A DNA stretch of 64,000 nucleotides from positions 62,001 to 126,000 of the forward strand of contig CAZKOX010000001.1 in NCBI GenBank assembly GCA_964554485.1. Reading direction: 5' to 3'. Positions 17,970 to 26,544 of this stretch are shown here, in pieces. Position 1 is the stretch's first letter; each line of letters begins with the position of its first letter. The notes under the pieces were generated by a model that saw nothing but the letters and a program-made list of their open reading frames with translations, was not told the DNA's origin and did not search any database. Source of the stretch: JBBQBM01 sp964554485 (lineage in GTDB: Bacteria > Patescibacteriota > Saccharimonadia > Saccharimonadales > JAGQMS01). The translations under genes were made by a program, and so were the position numbers.

Positions 17970-19307
17970 ATGGCGAAAAAATCAAAAGTCCAATTTGTGT
18001 GTAGTAGTTGCGGTGCGGTTTATAGCTCTTGGGCAGGAAAATGTAGTCAGTGCGGCGAATGGAATACTCTGCAAGAGCAGCTAGCTATATCAAGTAGTTC
18101 AATAAAAGAAAGTGGTAATTCGCTAAAAGTTGCTAATTTAGCTACTCTCCAGGCCACTAAGCCGCAAGCTAGATTAAATACTGGCATGGAGGACGTTGAC
18201 AATGTTTTAGGAGGCGGTGTGGTCCCTGGAAGTGTAATATTATTGGCTGGACAGCCAGGAATCGGGAAGAGCACACTAGTGTTGCAGCTGGCTAATGCGC
18301 TTAGTCTAAAATCATCGGTTCTTTATATTAGTGGCGAGGAATCTGCCGAACAAATTGCTCTGCGCGCACGCCGACTTGGTGTGTCGTCTGATAAATTAAC
18401 CGTCACCACGTCAACTGTCGCAAATGACATTGCTGCAACAATTGCTAGTCGTGAAGCCGATCTAGTAATTATTGATTCGATTCAAACATTGTCTTGCACT
18501 GAGATTAGTTCGGCTGCCGGCTCTGTCAGTCAAATCACCAATAGTACGCAGCTACTAACAGCTGCCGCTAAAGCTACAAACACTGCTTTGCTAATAATTG
18601 GGCACGTTACAAAAGAAGGTTCTATCGCTGGACCAAAACTTCTTGAGCATATGGTAGATGTGGTCCTGCAGCTTGAAGGTGATCGTTACGGAGGCTTCAA
18701 GGTACTTAGAGCTATTAAGAATCGTTTTGGATCAACAAGCGAAGCTGGTATTTTCGAAATGGAAGAAACGGGCCTAAAGACTGTAATTAACCCATCTGCA
18801 GCGCTTTTAGCTGAACGACAAGTTAGTGATGGCTCAATAGTACTCTCGACTCTTGAAGGCACGCGTCCGTTGCTTGTAGAGGTTCAGGCGCTGGTTAATA
18901 AGACATCATATGGTTACCCCAAACGTGCAGCCTCTGGATTTGATCTAAATAGGCTAAATTTATTGGTTGCTGTTTTAGAACGACGAACTAAACTGCAGCT
19001 TGCCGATAAAGACATATATATAAATATTGTAGGTGGGATTCGTCTAAATGATCCAGCCGCCGACCTTGCAGTATGTATGGCAATTGGCTCTGCCGCAAAA
19101 GGTCTAAAGCTAAAAACTGATGCTGTAGTGTTTGGAGAGGTTGGACTAAGCGGTGAGGTTCGTCATGTCTCAGCTATCGACAAAAGGTTAGGTGAAGCAG
19201 AGAAGATGGGCTTTAAGTTAGCGGTTGGACCTCGTACAAAAACAAATAACAAGGTACTACATCAGGTTGCAGATTTACGTGAGGCGTTGAACTCTTTTCT
19301 TAACTAG
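17970..19307 (+). CDS. radA: DNA repair protein RadA
   Basis: A 445-residue RadA/Sms. The N-terminal zinc finger is intact (CSSCG ... CSQCG, residues 11-31), the RecA-like core has Walker A GQPGIGKST, the RadA-specific KNRFG motif follows at about 249-253, and a C-terminal Lon-like domain (about 290-445) contains the GxVGLSGEVR block. It drives branch migration in recombination and repair. The 3' end overlaps the convergent PBP gene by 4 bases. Intact zinc ligands are notable because several other zinc sites in this window are lost. Confidence 0.95.
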   Translation: MAKKSKVQFVCSSCGAVYSSWAGKCSQCGEWNTLQEQLAISSSSIKESGNSLKVANLATLQATKPQARLNTGMEDVDNVLGGGVVPGSVILLAGQPGIGKSTLVLQLANALSLKSSVLYISGEESAEQIALRARRLGVSSDKLTVTTSTVANDIAATIASREADLVIIDSIQTLSCTEISSAAGSVSQITNSTQLLTAAAKATNTALLIIGHVTKEGSIAGPKLLEHMVDVVLQLEGDRYGGFKVLRAIKNRFGSTSEAGIFEMEETGLKTVINPSAALLAERQVSDGSIVLSTLEGTRPLLVEVQALVNKTSYGYPKRAASGFDLNRLNLLVAVLERRTKLQLADKDIYINIVGGIRLNDPAADLAVCMAIGSAAKGLKLKTDAVVFGEVGLSGEVRHVSAIDKRLGEAEKMGFKLAVGPRTKTNNKVLHQVADLREALNSFLN

Positions 19308-22300
19308 GGTTTTGAGAAGCTCAAGGTTCCAGTCTTAACTACCTCTGAGTTCTTATAAGCATCAACAGTTATCGTATAGCCAGGTGCGGGTGGTAAGATG
19401 GGAATGACCGTATTTATATTAACGTTTGTGCCGCTTCCGGTATTAGTGACAACGCCACCACTGTTCTTGATTTGCCATTGGTAGCTGTCTATCCAGCTTA
19501 ATGATGCTGTGTTTGGCCAACTTATGGTACTGCCGCTCTTAGTAACGGTAACAGCTGGTACGGCATCGAAATTTTGACTAACAGGGCTGGTTGTATATTC
19601 GTAAAGTAGCGCATCTATTGCTTGGGCACTAACATCATGCGAGCCAGTTAACTCAGAAAAGTAATCCATAGATACTGTTCCGGGGTTTGTTGTTGCAAAT
19701 GATCCACCGCTAACTGTTTGACCGTCAATTTTAAAGTTAAGGGTGGTTAGTGCAGCTAAACCTTGCGAAACATTGGCGCTGAAACGGTAGTAGCCTGTAC
19801 CAAGTTTAGTGACATTGATTGTTGTAGCCGGCTTGGCATCGCTACATGAATGTTTATCATCTTTGTCGACAGGTAATGCAATACCTGCGAGACCGCTGTA
19901 GCGAGCGGCAATTGGCTCAAGCCAATTTTTGTAGTTTGGGTCGCTTGATGGAATCTCTGGCATGATGTTTCCGCCGGTAACTTCTTTCTTTGCAAGCTCA
20001 GGTGTACATTCAGTTGCAAGTTTTCCAGAGATCGTATCAATAATAGCTTTTTTATCTTTAGAAGAGCTAACCGGTGAGTACCATGAAGGGTAGATGTCGC
20101 TTATTCCAAAACCACAAACATTTCCTACCTGTGAGCCTGTGCACTTAGCCTTTATTGCAGCATAGAATTCAGGATCCAGTGATGCGGTTTTTATTCCTGC
20201 AGGGCGTGTCCAAGCCCCAGGTTTTTCTGGTAATAATTCATGCGCACGACGCATAAATTCACCAAAAATAGGACCTGTTGCAGGTACGTAGTCGATTCCT
20301 CTAGAGGTTTTGTTTTCGTGGTTTCCCATCCAAACACCAGCAGCATATTTTTGAGTATAGCCAATCATCCAGCCATCTTTTCCTTCGCTGGTCGTACCAG
20401 TTTTAATGGAAGTTGGAATCTCCATAGTCTCAAATCCGTTTGTTACTTTCTGCCTGTAACCTTTGTTGGTTCGGAAGTAACTAGCGGCTCTATCGGCGAG
20501 CATATCGTTGACGATATAGGCAACTTCAGGGTTAAGCGCTTGCTCGCCAGCTTCGTCCTGCCATTGTTGCAAAATCTTTCCTTTGGAATTTTCTATCTTC
20601 AAGATGTAGGTCATCGGCTTAACGACACCAAGTCGCGAAAAGGTTGCATAGCCATGTGTTTGCTCATCTAATCTTACTTGTCCACCGTCGCCAATTGCAG
20701 TTGCTAGAATTCCCTCACAATTTGGTGCTCCATCACATCCTGTTACTCCACTGTAGACACCCATCTTTTTAGCTAAGTTGTGAACGTTCTCAACACCTGC
20801 AATGTACATAGCTTTTACTGCAGGAATATTTCGTGAGTTGCCAAGTGCATAGCGCATTGATATTCCACCTGGCTCACGAATGTCGTAGTCATTTGGCGCA
20901 TATTTCGCCGAAAACTTAGTCTTAACATCATACAAAATACTGCCTGCACCCCAGCTTGTTTCCTTGAGCATTAAAGCCGCATAATCAAACGGTTTGATAG
21001 TTGATCCTGGGCTTCTTGGTGTAGTTGCGATATTTAACTGGCCATAAACAGGTATATTAAAATCTCGACTACCAACTTCTGCGACTATGTGACCATTTGT
21101 AACGTCTTCGGCTACAAATGCGGCGTTATCGAACACGCCGAGACAATTAATACCCAAACCGTTCTTACAAGGAAAACCATTCGTAACAGCTTCTTCAGCA
21201 ATTTTTTGAAGCTCAATATCTAGTGTTGTTGTGACGCTAAGACCAAGCTTTGTTACGTCTTTTCCGTACGTTTCCTTTAGCTGTTTGTAAACTTCCAGCA
21301 CAAAATGAGGTGCAATAATGTCCTTGTACTGGCTCTTGTTCTTAACGACTTTTGCTAATGTGTCTATGGCCTTAGCTTTCTTAGCTTCATCTTTTGTAAT
21401 CGCACCAGATTTAGCCATTTCATCCAAAATGTAGTTTCGTCGCTCAACAAGTGCTTTTTGATTTTGCACCCAATAATAATCTGGTGCAGGGATACCGGCT
21501 GCCATGATCGCAGCTTCGTCAAGTGTTATATCTTTTGCGGACTTATCGAACAGACCTTTAGAAGCCGCTTCTGCGCCATTATATTGATAGGCAAAGCCAA
21601 TTTCATTAAGATATGCCTGAAGTATTTCATCTTTTTTATAGCTCGCATCAAGTTCCACGGACAAAATCAATTCCTTGATTTTGCGAGTTAAGGAACGTTC
21701 AGGTGTTAATAGAGCTAATTTGACATATTGCTGCGTAATGGTTGAGCCACCACGACCACTACCGCCGGTAGTTGCGTTTGAAATTGCAGCATTAAACAAG
21801 CCAACCGGGTCAAAACCGTGGTGTGAATAAAAGTTCTTATCTTCAGCAGTAACCACGGCCTTTTTTAGATACGGAGAAACCTGATCAAGTGCGACCGGTC
21901 GACAGTCGACATCGCCGGCACCCGACCACAACAGCACCTTACCGGTACGATCGTAGAACTTTATAGTTTGACCAAGTGAACAAGCCTTAAGGTCGGTTAT
22001 ATTTTGCGGTAAATCTTTGCGGTAATATGCAAAAACCCCGGCAATCACAATTGAGAAGAAAAGAATTGAAATACCGGCAATCTTTAGCGCCATTATTGCC
22101 CCACGACGACTAAACCAATAATGAACTATGTTTCTGGGGTGTAAACGATAAAAAAAACGTCCCCAGCGTGATTTTGGAAGAGTTGATAGATATTCAGCGT
22201 GCTTTCTAGCACTAATGTCTCTCTTGTTTCTAATCTTTGCAGTCAAATTTTGATTTATCCTTAAGGTTTGGCTACCGATAGCCTGAGTTTTAGGAAATTT

Positions 22301-22405
22301 CTTTACTATAATTCGCTTACTTCGATGAAGGCCCTTTTTTAGTCCACGGGCTACGTTGCTACGAAAACTAGTCAACTTATTCTGGACGTTGTCTTTTATA
22401 TGCAT
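19304..22405 (-). CDS. class A penicillin-binding protein
   Basis: A 1033-residue bifunctional peptidoglycan synthase. A long basic cytoplasmic start (1-100), a membrane helix (about 104-125), then a GT51 transglycosylase domain with catalytic E188 (TAEDKNFYSHHG) and GGSTITQQ at 219-226. The transpeptidase domain has SxxK at S468-K471 (SPGSTIKPF), SRN, and KTGTT. Beyond the core are about 250 extra residues with Ig-like or fibronectin-like beta segments at the C-terminus, longer than most PBP1a proteins. TATAAT on the minus strand (plus-strand 22417-22422) ends 11 bases from the start. Makes and cross-links cell wall. Confidence 0.95.
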   Translation of the reverse strand: MHIKDNVQNKLTSFRSNVARGLKKGLHRSKRIIVKKFPKTQAIGSQTLRINQNLTAKIRNKRDISARKHAEYLSTLPKSRWGRFFYRLHPRNIVHYWFSRRGAIMALKIAGISILFFSIVIAGVFAYYRKDLPQNITDLKACSLGQTIKFYDRTGKVLLWSGAGDVDCRPVALDQVSPYLKKAVVTAEDKNFYSHHGFDPVGLFNAAISNATTGGSGRGGSTITQQYVKLALLTPERSLTRKIKELILSVELDASYKKDEILQAYLNEIGFAYQYNGAEAASKGLFDKSAKDITLDEAAIMAAGIPAPDYYWVQNQKALVERRNYILDEMAKSGAITKDEAKKAKAIDTLAKVVKNKSQYKDIIAPHFVLEVYKQLKETYGKDVTKLGLSVTTTLDIELQKIAEEAVTNGFPCKNGLGINCLGVFDNAAFVAEDVTNGHIVAEVGSRDFNIPVYGQLNIATTPRSPGSTIKPFDYAALMLKETSWGAGSILYDVKTKFSAKYAPNDYDIREPGGISMRYALGNSRNIPAVKAMYIAGVENVHNLAKKMGVYSGVTGCDGAPNCEGILATAIGDGGQVRLDEQTHGYATFSRLGVVKPMTYILKIENSKGKILQQWQDEAGEQALNPEVAYIVNDMLADRAASYFRTNKGYRQKVTNGFETMEIPTSIKTGTTSEGKDGWMIGYTQKYAAGVWMGNHENKTSRGIDYVPATGPIFGEFMRRAHELLPEKPGAWTRPAGIKTASLDPEFYAAIKAKCTGSQVGNVCGFGISDIYPSWYSPVSSSKDKKAIIDTISGKLATECTPELAKKEVTGGNIMPEIPSSDPNYKNWLEPIAARYSGLAGIALPVDKDDKHSCSDAKPATTINVTKLGTGYYRFSANVSQGLAALTTLNFKIDGQTVSGGSFATTNPGTVSMDYFSELTGSHDVSAQAIDALLYEYTTSPVSQNFDAVPAVTVTKSGSTISWPNTASLSWIDSYQWQIKNSGGVVTNTGSGTNVNINTVIPILPPAPGYTITVDAYKNSEVVKTGTLSFSKP

Positions 22406-22504
22406 ATTGCCAATACATTATACCAACTATCTTGTATTCCGCACCAGCAATAGGCTTAGGCTTACACCGTTACAGATTAAGTATAAATCTGGAAAAACGG
22501 TATT

Positions 22505-24547
22505 ATGAATACAATGAAGCTTTCAGATAGTCCCGAGGTATTAAAAGGCGTTGGTCCAGAGACAGCCAAAAAATTAACCTCTGCCAAAATATTCACTATC
22601 GGCGATCTGTTAAATTATTGGCCCAGAAAGTATGAAGATTATTCGCAAATTGTATATATAAAGGATGTACGACCAGGCCTGGTGACCATAAAAGCCAAGA
22701 TCGAAGACATTAATAGTCGATATTCTAGGCGAGGCTTGCATATCACTGAAGCAACAGCTACTGACAAGACCGGCAGTTTACACCTAACTTGGTTTAATCA
22801 ACCTTATCGTTCGGCTGGCCTGAAGAGCTCGGTTGACTATTATATTTCAGGTACATTTGATCTTAATGCTCAGCGTCTGTCGATGGTTAATCCTTCTATA
22901 CAGGTTGCTACCGATTTAAGTAGTGGCGGTAGAATACTGGCTGTTTATCCTGAAAATAAAACAATAAACTCTAACCTTATAAGAAAAGCGGTGGCATCGG
23001 CTTTGCCGGTGACAAAATTAATACCAGAAACTTTACCGAAATGGCTGGTTGAAGAAGCTAAATTAATGCCGTTAGGTCGTGCTATCGCCGCCCTTCATTC
23101 ACCAGAAACGATAGATGAACTTAATGAAGCTAAGCTCCGACTCAGTTTTGAGGAGCTATTTGAACTACAGCTGGGGAGCTTACTAGCGAGCGCTGAGTTA
23201 GAACAAGAAAAAGCCAAGCCGATTGCGTTCGATGAATCTACAGCCGTGGAATTTACTAAACATCTAAATTTCAAGTTAACAGACGACCAACGAAAAACCA
23301 TCTGGCAGATATATAAAGACTTGTCTAAAGATACACCAATGAATAGGCTGGTCGAAGGTGATGTCGGCTCTGGAAAAACAGTGGTTGCTGCTATGGCGGC
23401 AGTAATGACAATGCTTGCCGGGCATCAAGTCTTATATATGGCACCAACTGAAATTTTGGCTCGGCAACAGGCCGAAACTTTGGCTCAGGTTTTTGCGCAT
23501 ACAATCTGGAAAGATCAAATTGGTCTGTTGGTTGGTAGTCTAAAAACGTCGCAAAAAACAGCACTCCACAAACGAATTGCCGATGGGTCCTGTCGGCTAG
23601 TTGTCGGCACCCATGCGCTTATTCAAGATACGGTCGCAACTGATAACGTGGCACTCGTAATAATCGACGAGCAGCATCGCTTTGGTGTCGACCAGCGGCA
23701 GAAATTAAGATCAAAAGCCGGACTGTTTCCGCATGTTCTGTGCATGACAGCCACGCCAATTCCGCGAAGTCTTGCATTAACACTCTATGGTGAGCTCGAC
23801 CTGTCAATTATTAGAGATAAGCCGCCTGGCCGAAAGTCGACAGAAACGAAGGTTGTGCCGTTTAGTGCGCGAGCCAGTTTATATCAAGATATTGATCAAG
23901 AGATTTCCAAAGGACGACAGGCATTTGTGGTCTGTCCGTTGATCAACGATTCTGACGCCCTGCAAGTTAAGGCCGCCGAATCGTTATATAAAGAACTTCA
24001 AACCAAACTTCTAAAAAACCGAAAAATTGGTATTGTTCACGGATCAATGAAGACACCAGAAAAAGAATCTGTAATGAAGGATTTTTCAGCTGGCAAAATA
24101 GATGTCCTGGTTGCTACGACTGTCATTGAGGTTGGCGTTAATGTTCCAAATGCCACAGTTATGATTATTGAAGGCGCCGAACGTTTCGGTTTGGCGCAAA
24201 TTCACCAACTGCGTGGCCGTGTTGGTCGCGCTGAGCATCAAAGCTACTGTTATCTTGTACCGAGCTTAGATATTGGCATGACGAGACGTCTGCGTGCAGT
24301 CGAAAGCACAAATGACGGCTTCAAACTAGCCGAGCTTGATCTTGAACTTCGCGGACCGGGCGCGATTTATGGTTCAAGGCAGAGTGGCTTACTTGATCTT
24401 AGAATTGCCAGCTTAAATGACCGTGATCAGGTTGAAAAAGCTCGTCATTATGCCGAGAAGTTTATTAAATCAGGCGAAAACTTGCTAAAATACAGCCAGC
24501 TAAACCGAAGAGTTGCGAACTTTCGGTCATTACAGAAACTCAATTAA
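22505..24547 (+). CDS. recG: ATP-dependent DNA helicase RecG
   Basis: A 680-residue RecG: N-terminal wedge/OB domain (about 55-150), helicase domain 1 with Walker A GDVGSGKT, DEQH box (IIDEQHRFG) and TATPIPR, and helicase domain 2 with LRGRVGR. It remodels stalled forks and branched DNA. Length is normal (about 680-690). The start is preceded by TATAAA (22482-22487) 17 bases away. The next gene starts about 40 bases downstream. Confidence 0.95.
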   Translation: MNTMKLSDSPEVLKGVGPETAKKLTSAKIFTIGDLLNYWPRKYEDYSQIVYIKDVRPGLVTIKAKIEDINSRYSRRGLHITEATATDKTGSLHLTWFNQPYRSAGLKSSVDYYISGTFDLNAQRLSMVNPSIQVATDLSSGGRILAVYPENKTINSNLIRKAVASALPVTKLIPETLPKWLVEEAKLMPLGRAIAALHSPETIDELNEAKLRLSFEELFELQLGSLLASAELEQEKAKPIAFDESTAVEFTKHLNFKLTDDQRKTIWQIYKDLSKDTPMNRLVEGDVGSGKTVVAAMAAVMTMLAGHQVLYMAPTEILARQQAETLAQVFAHTIWKDQIGLLVGSLKTSQKTALHKRIADGSCRLVVGTHALIQDTVATDNVALVIIDEQHRFGVDQRQKLRSKAGLFPHVLCMTATPIPRSLALTLYGELDLSIIRDKPPGRKSTETKVVPFSARASLYQDIDQEISKGRQAFVVCPLINDSDALQVKAAESLYKELQTKLLKNRKIGIVHGSMKTPEKESVMKDFSAGKIDVLVATTVIEVGVNVPNATVMIIEGAERFGLAQIHQLRGRVGRAEHQSYCYLVPSLDIGMTRRLRAVESTNDGFKLAELDLELRGPGAIYGSRQSGLLDLRIASLNDRDQVEKARHYAEKFIKSGENLLKYSQLNRRVANFRSLQKLN

Positions 24548-24584
24548 TTGTTTATTTACGCTGGTTAGGTAAGAATTATAAAAT

Positions 24585-25412
24585 ATGTGGTCAGGATGGT
24601 TGCTAACTAATAAATCGGGCTCTATTTTTGGAGTCCACCAGCGCATCGACAGAGTGTCGAGGCGATATTTGGGCAGCCTAATAAAAAATCCGGCCGTCTT
24701 TCCCGACGTCAAACACATTTTGCATTTCGAAGGAAAAAACGGACCTGACGGTATAAAAGCCAAGTCGCCAGCTAACGATGAGCCTTGGCACTATTACGAT
24801 CCGTTCGACCCTGAAGATTCGCTGCTTATTAAGTTAGTTACTGATCACTACAACAATCTGGTGGCAGCTTTAAGCAAACATAATATGCAAAAAGTTGCAT
24901 TCGAAGCCGCCTGGTTGGCGCATGCCCTGGTAGACGGCCTAACCCCAGCGCATCATTATCCATACGAACAAGAGCTTTCGAAATTACGGGAAGGTCGTCC
25001 TAAGGAATCTAGAGACACAATATTTAATAAAATTGTGATGCCCGGTAGCACCAAGATTAAGATGCTAAAAAACAATTGGAAGATGTGGGGACCAAGGGGG
25101 CTTTTGGTTTCTCATGGATTCTTTGAATTCGGGGTTGCCTATATTATGGCGCCGATGCGTTTTCATCTTTGCGGTCCAACACCGTATGATCTAAAAATTG
25201 TTCGTGAAATCGGTGCGATTGAATATTTTAAGCGCGCAGCTCGTGAAGTAGCAGGGCTTGGTATGTACGAAAAATATATAAAAACTGGTTGGACTTCAAA
25301 GCTTGCAAGGCAAACCAGAGATGAACTCGTCCCTATAATTATTAAAACCGTTACACTGACATGGTATGAGGCGATAAACGAAGCTAGGCCAAAATTAATA
25401 AAAGAAATATAA
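24585..25412 (+). CDS. putative zinc-dependent phospholipase C/P1 nuclease-like protein
   Basis: A 275-residue soluble protein. The pattern WLAHALVDGLTPAHHYPY has H113, D117 and H123/H124, the H-x3-D-x5/6-H spacing of metal ligands in the Zn-dependent phospholipase C/S1-P1 nuclease fold. Upstream histidines (H18, H44, H47, H69, H88) and W68-H69-Y70 are also suited to a trinuclear metal site. No signal peptide is visible, which is unusual for that family. The assignment rests on motif spacing only. It is followed one base after its stop by rsmD, so the two are co-transcribed. A non-enzymatic all-helical protein is the alternative. Confidence 0.5.
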   Translation: MWSGWLLTNKSGSIFGVHQRIDRVSRRYLGSLIKNPAVFPDVKHILHFEGKNGPDGIKAKSPANDEPWHYYDPFDPEDSLLIKLVTDHYNNLVAALSKHNMQKVAFEAAWLAHALVDGLTPAHHYPYEQELSKLREGRPKESRDTIFNKIVMPGSTKIKMLKNNWKMWGPRGLLVSHGFFEFGVAYIMAPMRFHLCGPTPYDLKIVREIGAIEYFKRAAREVAGLGMYEKYIKTGWTSKLARQTRDELVPIIIKTVTLTWYEAINEARPKLIKEI

Positions 25413-25413
25413 G

Positions 25414-25938
25414 ATGCGAATAATCTCTGGTAACTTAGGTGGTCGAAACTTTACTGCACCGCATGGACACAAAACTCATCCAATGAGTGAAAAGATTCGG
25501 GGAGCTATCTTTAATGCACTCGGTGATATTGACGGTCTTACTTTTTTAGATGCCTTTGGTGGAACAGGAGCAATTGGTTTTGAAGCTCTTAGCCGCGGTG
25601 CAAAATCTGTTATTGCGGTGGATATAAGCAAGGAAGCCCACGACTCTATGCAAAAGAGTATTAAGATGCTAGGGGTAGGGAATAGTTTTAAGGCTATTCG
25701 CGCCAACGTTGCTAGCTGGTGCGAGAATAATCCAGATGCAAGGTTCGACATAGTGGTAGCCGATCCGCCATATGATGACGTACCTGAAAACATACTTAAC
25801 GTGTTAAGTAATTTTGTTAAACCTGGTGGGTTATATATATTGTCGCTTCCAAAGTCCTGCGAATTTGTGCCAAAAAATCTAGAACTTCTATCAAAAAAGA
25901 TTTACGACGAAGCCACGGTCAGCTTTTATCGAGTATAG
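25414..25938 (+). CDS. rsmD: 16S rRNA (guanine966-N2)-methyltransferase
   Basis: A 174-residue RsmD. It starts with the family opening MRIISGNLGGRNF, has the SAM-binding motif LDAFGGTGAIGFEALSRGA (about 45-63), and the catalytic DPPYDD at about 115-120 (NPPY-type motif IV). It methylates G966 of 16S rRNA in the 30S subunit. It starts one base after the preceding stop codon. It is the last core gene before the accessory zone. Confidence 0.93.
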   Translation: MRIISGNLGGRNFTAPHGHKTHPMSEKIRGAIFNALGDIDGLTFLDAFGGTGAIGFEALSRGAKSVIAVDISKEAHDSMQKSIKMLGVGNSFKAIRANVASWCENNPDARFDIVVADPPYDDVPENILNVLSNFVKPGGLYILSLPKSCEFVPKNLELLSKKIYDEATVSFYRV

Positions 25939-26035
25939 GGGTCGACATTTTTAAGCGTACGAAGTAAAATAGCAAGCGTCGTTTATCCGAGTAGAAGAAT
26001 CATTTACAATCAAAGATATGCGCGGGTGGCGAAAT

Positions 26036-26063
26036 GTGAAGAGTGCCGGTGGCACTATGCAAG
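26036..26063 (+). repeat. GCCGGTGGC hairpin element, copy 1
   Basis: A 28-base element: GTGAAG, then a stem of AGTGCC and GGCACT around a GGT loop, then ATGCAAG. It matches the element at 26365-26392 in 20 of 28 positions, and two stem pairs are changed on both sides (T-A to A-T, A-T to T-A). This points to conserved RNA or DNA hairpin structure. Confidence 0.55.
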
Positions 26064-26116
26064 ACCGGAGCCCTGGATTGCGAATGCAACCAAGGCGAGG
26101 TGGGGGCGCGACCGAT

Positions 26117-26134
26117 TTGGTGGCTAGCCACCAA
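26117..26134. repeat. perfect 18-bp palindrome
   Basis: TTGGTGGCT and its exact reverse complement AGCCACCAA lie side by side. It could be a protein-binding site or a hairpin; no flanking promoter shows which. Confidence 0.6.
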
Positions 26135-26218
26135 GTAGAATCGTGCCAGACGCACTAGTAAAAAGAAATAGCGGCTGAAGTTGACGGGTGAGTAGGTATA
26201 ATTAACAATCAAGAATAT

Positions 26219-26302
26219 GCGCGGGTGGCGAAATGGTAGACGCACTAGCCTTAGGAGCTAGCGAGGCAACTCATGGAGGTTCAAGTCCTCTCCCGCGCAC
26301 CA
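26219..26302 (+). tRNA. tRNA-Leu (anticodon UAG)
   Basis: An 84-base tRNA with CCA encoded. The acceptor stem GCGCGGG pairs with CCCGCGC. The D-arm is GCG...CGC, the anticodon stem CTAGC/GCTAG carries the 7-base loop CTTAGGA with UAG at 26252-26254, a long class II variable arm follows as expected for leucine, and the T-loop is TTCAAGT. Possible upstream boxes are TATAAT 26197-26202 or AACAAT 26204-26209, the latter 17 bases after TTGACG 26181-26186. It is flanked on both sides by fragments of itself. Confidence 0.95.
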
Positions 26303-26311
26303 AAACAATAT

Positions 26312-26340
26312 GCCGACCCTTGTGGTCGGCTTGTTGCTTT
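26312..26340 (+). terminator. tRNA-Leu terminator
   Basis: GCCGACC (26312-26318) pairs with GGTCGGC (26324-26330) around a 5-base loop, followed by TTGTTGCTTT. Its 3' arm is the start of the 60-bp repeat that recurs at 28480. Confidence 0.65.
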
Positions 26341-26383
26341 GTAGCCGCAGGACTTGAACCGTAGGTGAGATGAGCCGGTGGCT
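26324..26383 (+). repeat. 60-bp direct repeat, copy A
   Basis: This matches 28480-28539 at 57 of 60 positions. It contains AGGACTTGAACC (26349-26360), the exact reverse complement of the tRNA-Leu T-arm string at 26278-26289, and the start of hairpin element copy 2 (26365-26392). Confidence 0.8.
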
Positions 26384-26392
26384 CATCGCAAG
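26365..26392 (+). repeat. GCCGGTGGC hairpin element, copy 2
   Basis: GTGAG, then ATGAGCC and GGCTCAT pair around a GGT loop, then CGCAAG. Same layout as copy 1 with compensatory stem changes. A second long imperfect hairpin follows at about 26398-26434 (CTTTTCA and TGAAAAG at its base) and a third at 26445-26455 region (GGGCGCA with TGTGCCC). Confidence 0.55.
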
Positions 26393-26454
26393 GCAGCTTT
26401 TCAGATTCAAAGCTATGTTTTGAGTTTGAAAAGTGCGGGGGCGCAGAATGTGCC

Positions 26455-26475
26455 CAAGTCCTCTCCCGCGCACCA
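26455..26475 (+). repeat. 21-bp duplicate of tRNA-Leu 3' end
   Basis: These 21 bases exactly repeat 26282-26302, the T-loop to CCA end of the tRNA-Leu gene. Exact 3'-end duplications beside a tRNA are typical of att sites made by tRNA-targeting integrases, but no integrase gene is seen in the window. Confidence 0.7.
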
Positions 26476-26504
26476 ACCAGTCGACTTTTAAAACCAAGTC
26501 ATTA

Positions 26505-26536
26505 TTGACTAGGGTATGTGTAAGATGAGATATAAT
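26505..26536 (+). promoter_or_regulatory. promoter of the 26545 gene, leaderless
   Basis: TTGACT (26505-26510) and TATAAT (26531-26536) with a rather long 20-base spacer. The -10 ends 8 bases before ATG 26545. Confidence 0.45.
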
Positions 26537-26544
26537 TGCACATA

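Larger units (their letters stand above)
26005..26158 (+). repeat. broken 5' copy of tRNA-Leu with insertion
   Basis: The promoter-proximal stretch and the first 17 bases of the tRNA-Leu gene are repeated here (tRNA part 26020-26036), but 111 bases of other sequence then interrupt the D-loop. After this the tRNA-like string AGACGCACTAG resumes at 26148-26158 (matches 26238-26248) and stops in the anticodon stem. The insert contains a hairpin (26042-26057) and a perfect 18-bp palindrome at 26117-26134. This cannot make a tRNA. It appears to be a relic of duplication or insertion. Confidence 0.6.

Noticed and set aside
26020..26158. Group I intron inside a tRNA-Leu gene
   Set aside because: The interruption is in the D-loop, not the anticodon loop, the 3' half is not contiguous, and the conserved P/Q/R/S core strings are not seen.
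26000..26245. Minus-strand open frame before and into tRNA-Leu
   Set aside because: It lies across repeated and structured non-coding sequence with no promoter or ribosome binding site; chance frame.
26282..26475. A complete integrated element between two att sites
   Set aside because: The 21-bp repeats enclose only about 150 bases with no gene, so at most a scar remains.
26258..26497. Minus-strand open frame across the tRNA-Leu gene
   Set aside because: Its end (CAGEDLNLHELPR) is the typical translation of the antisense strand of a tRNA, and it covers the repeats; not a gene.
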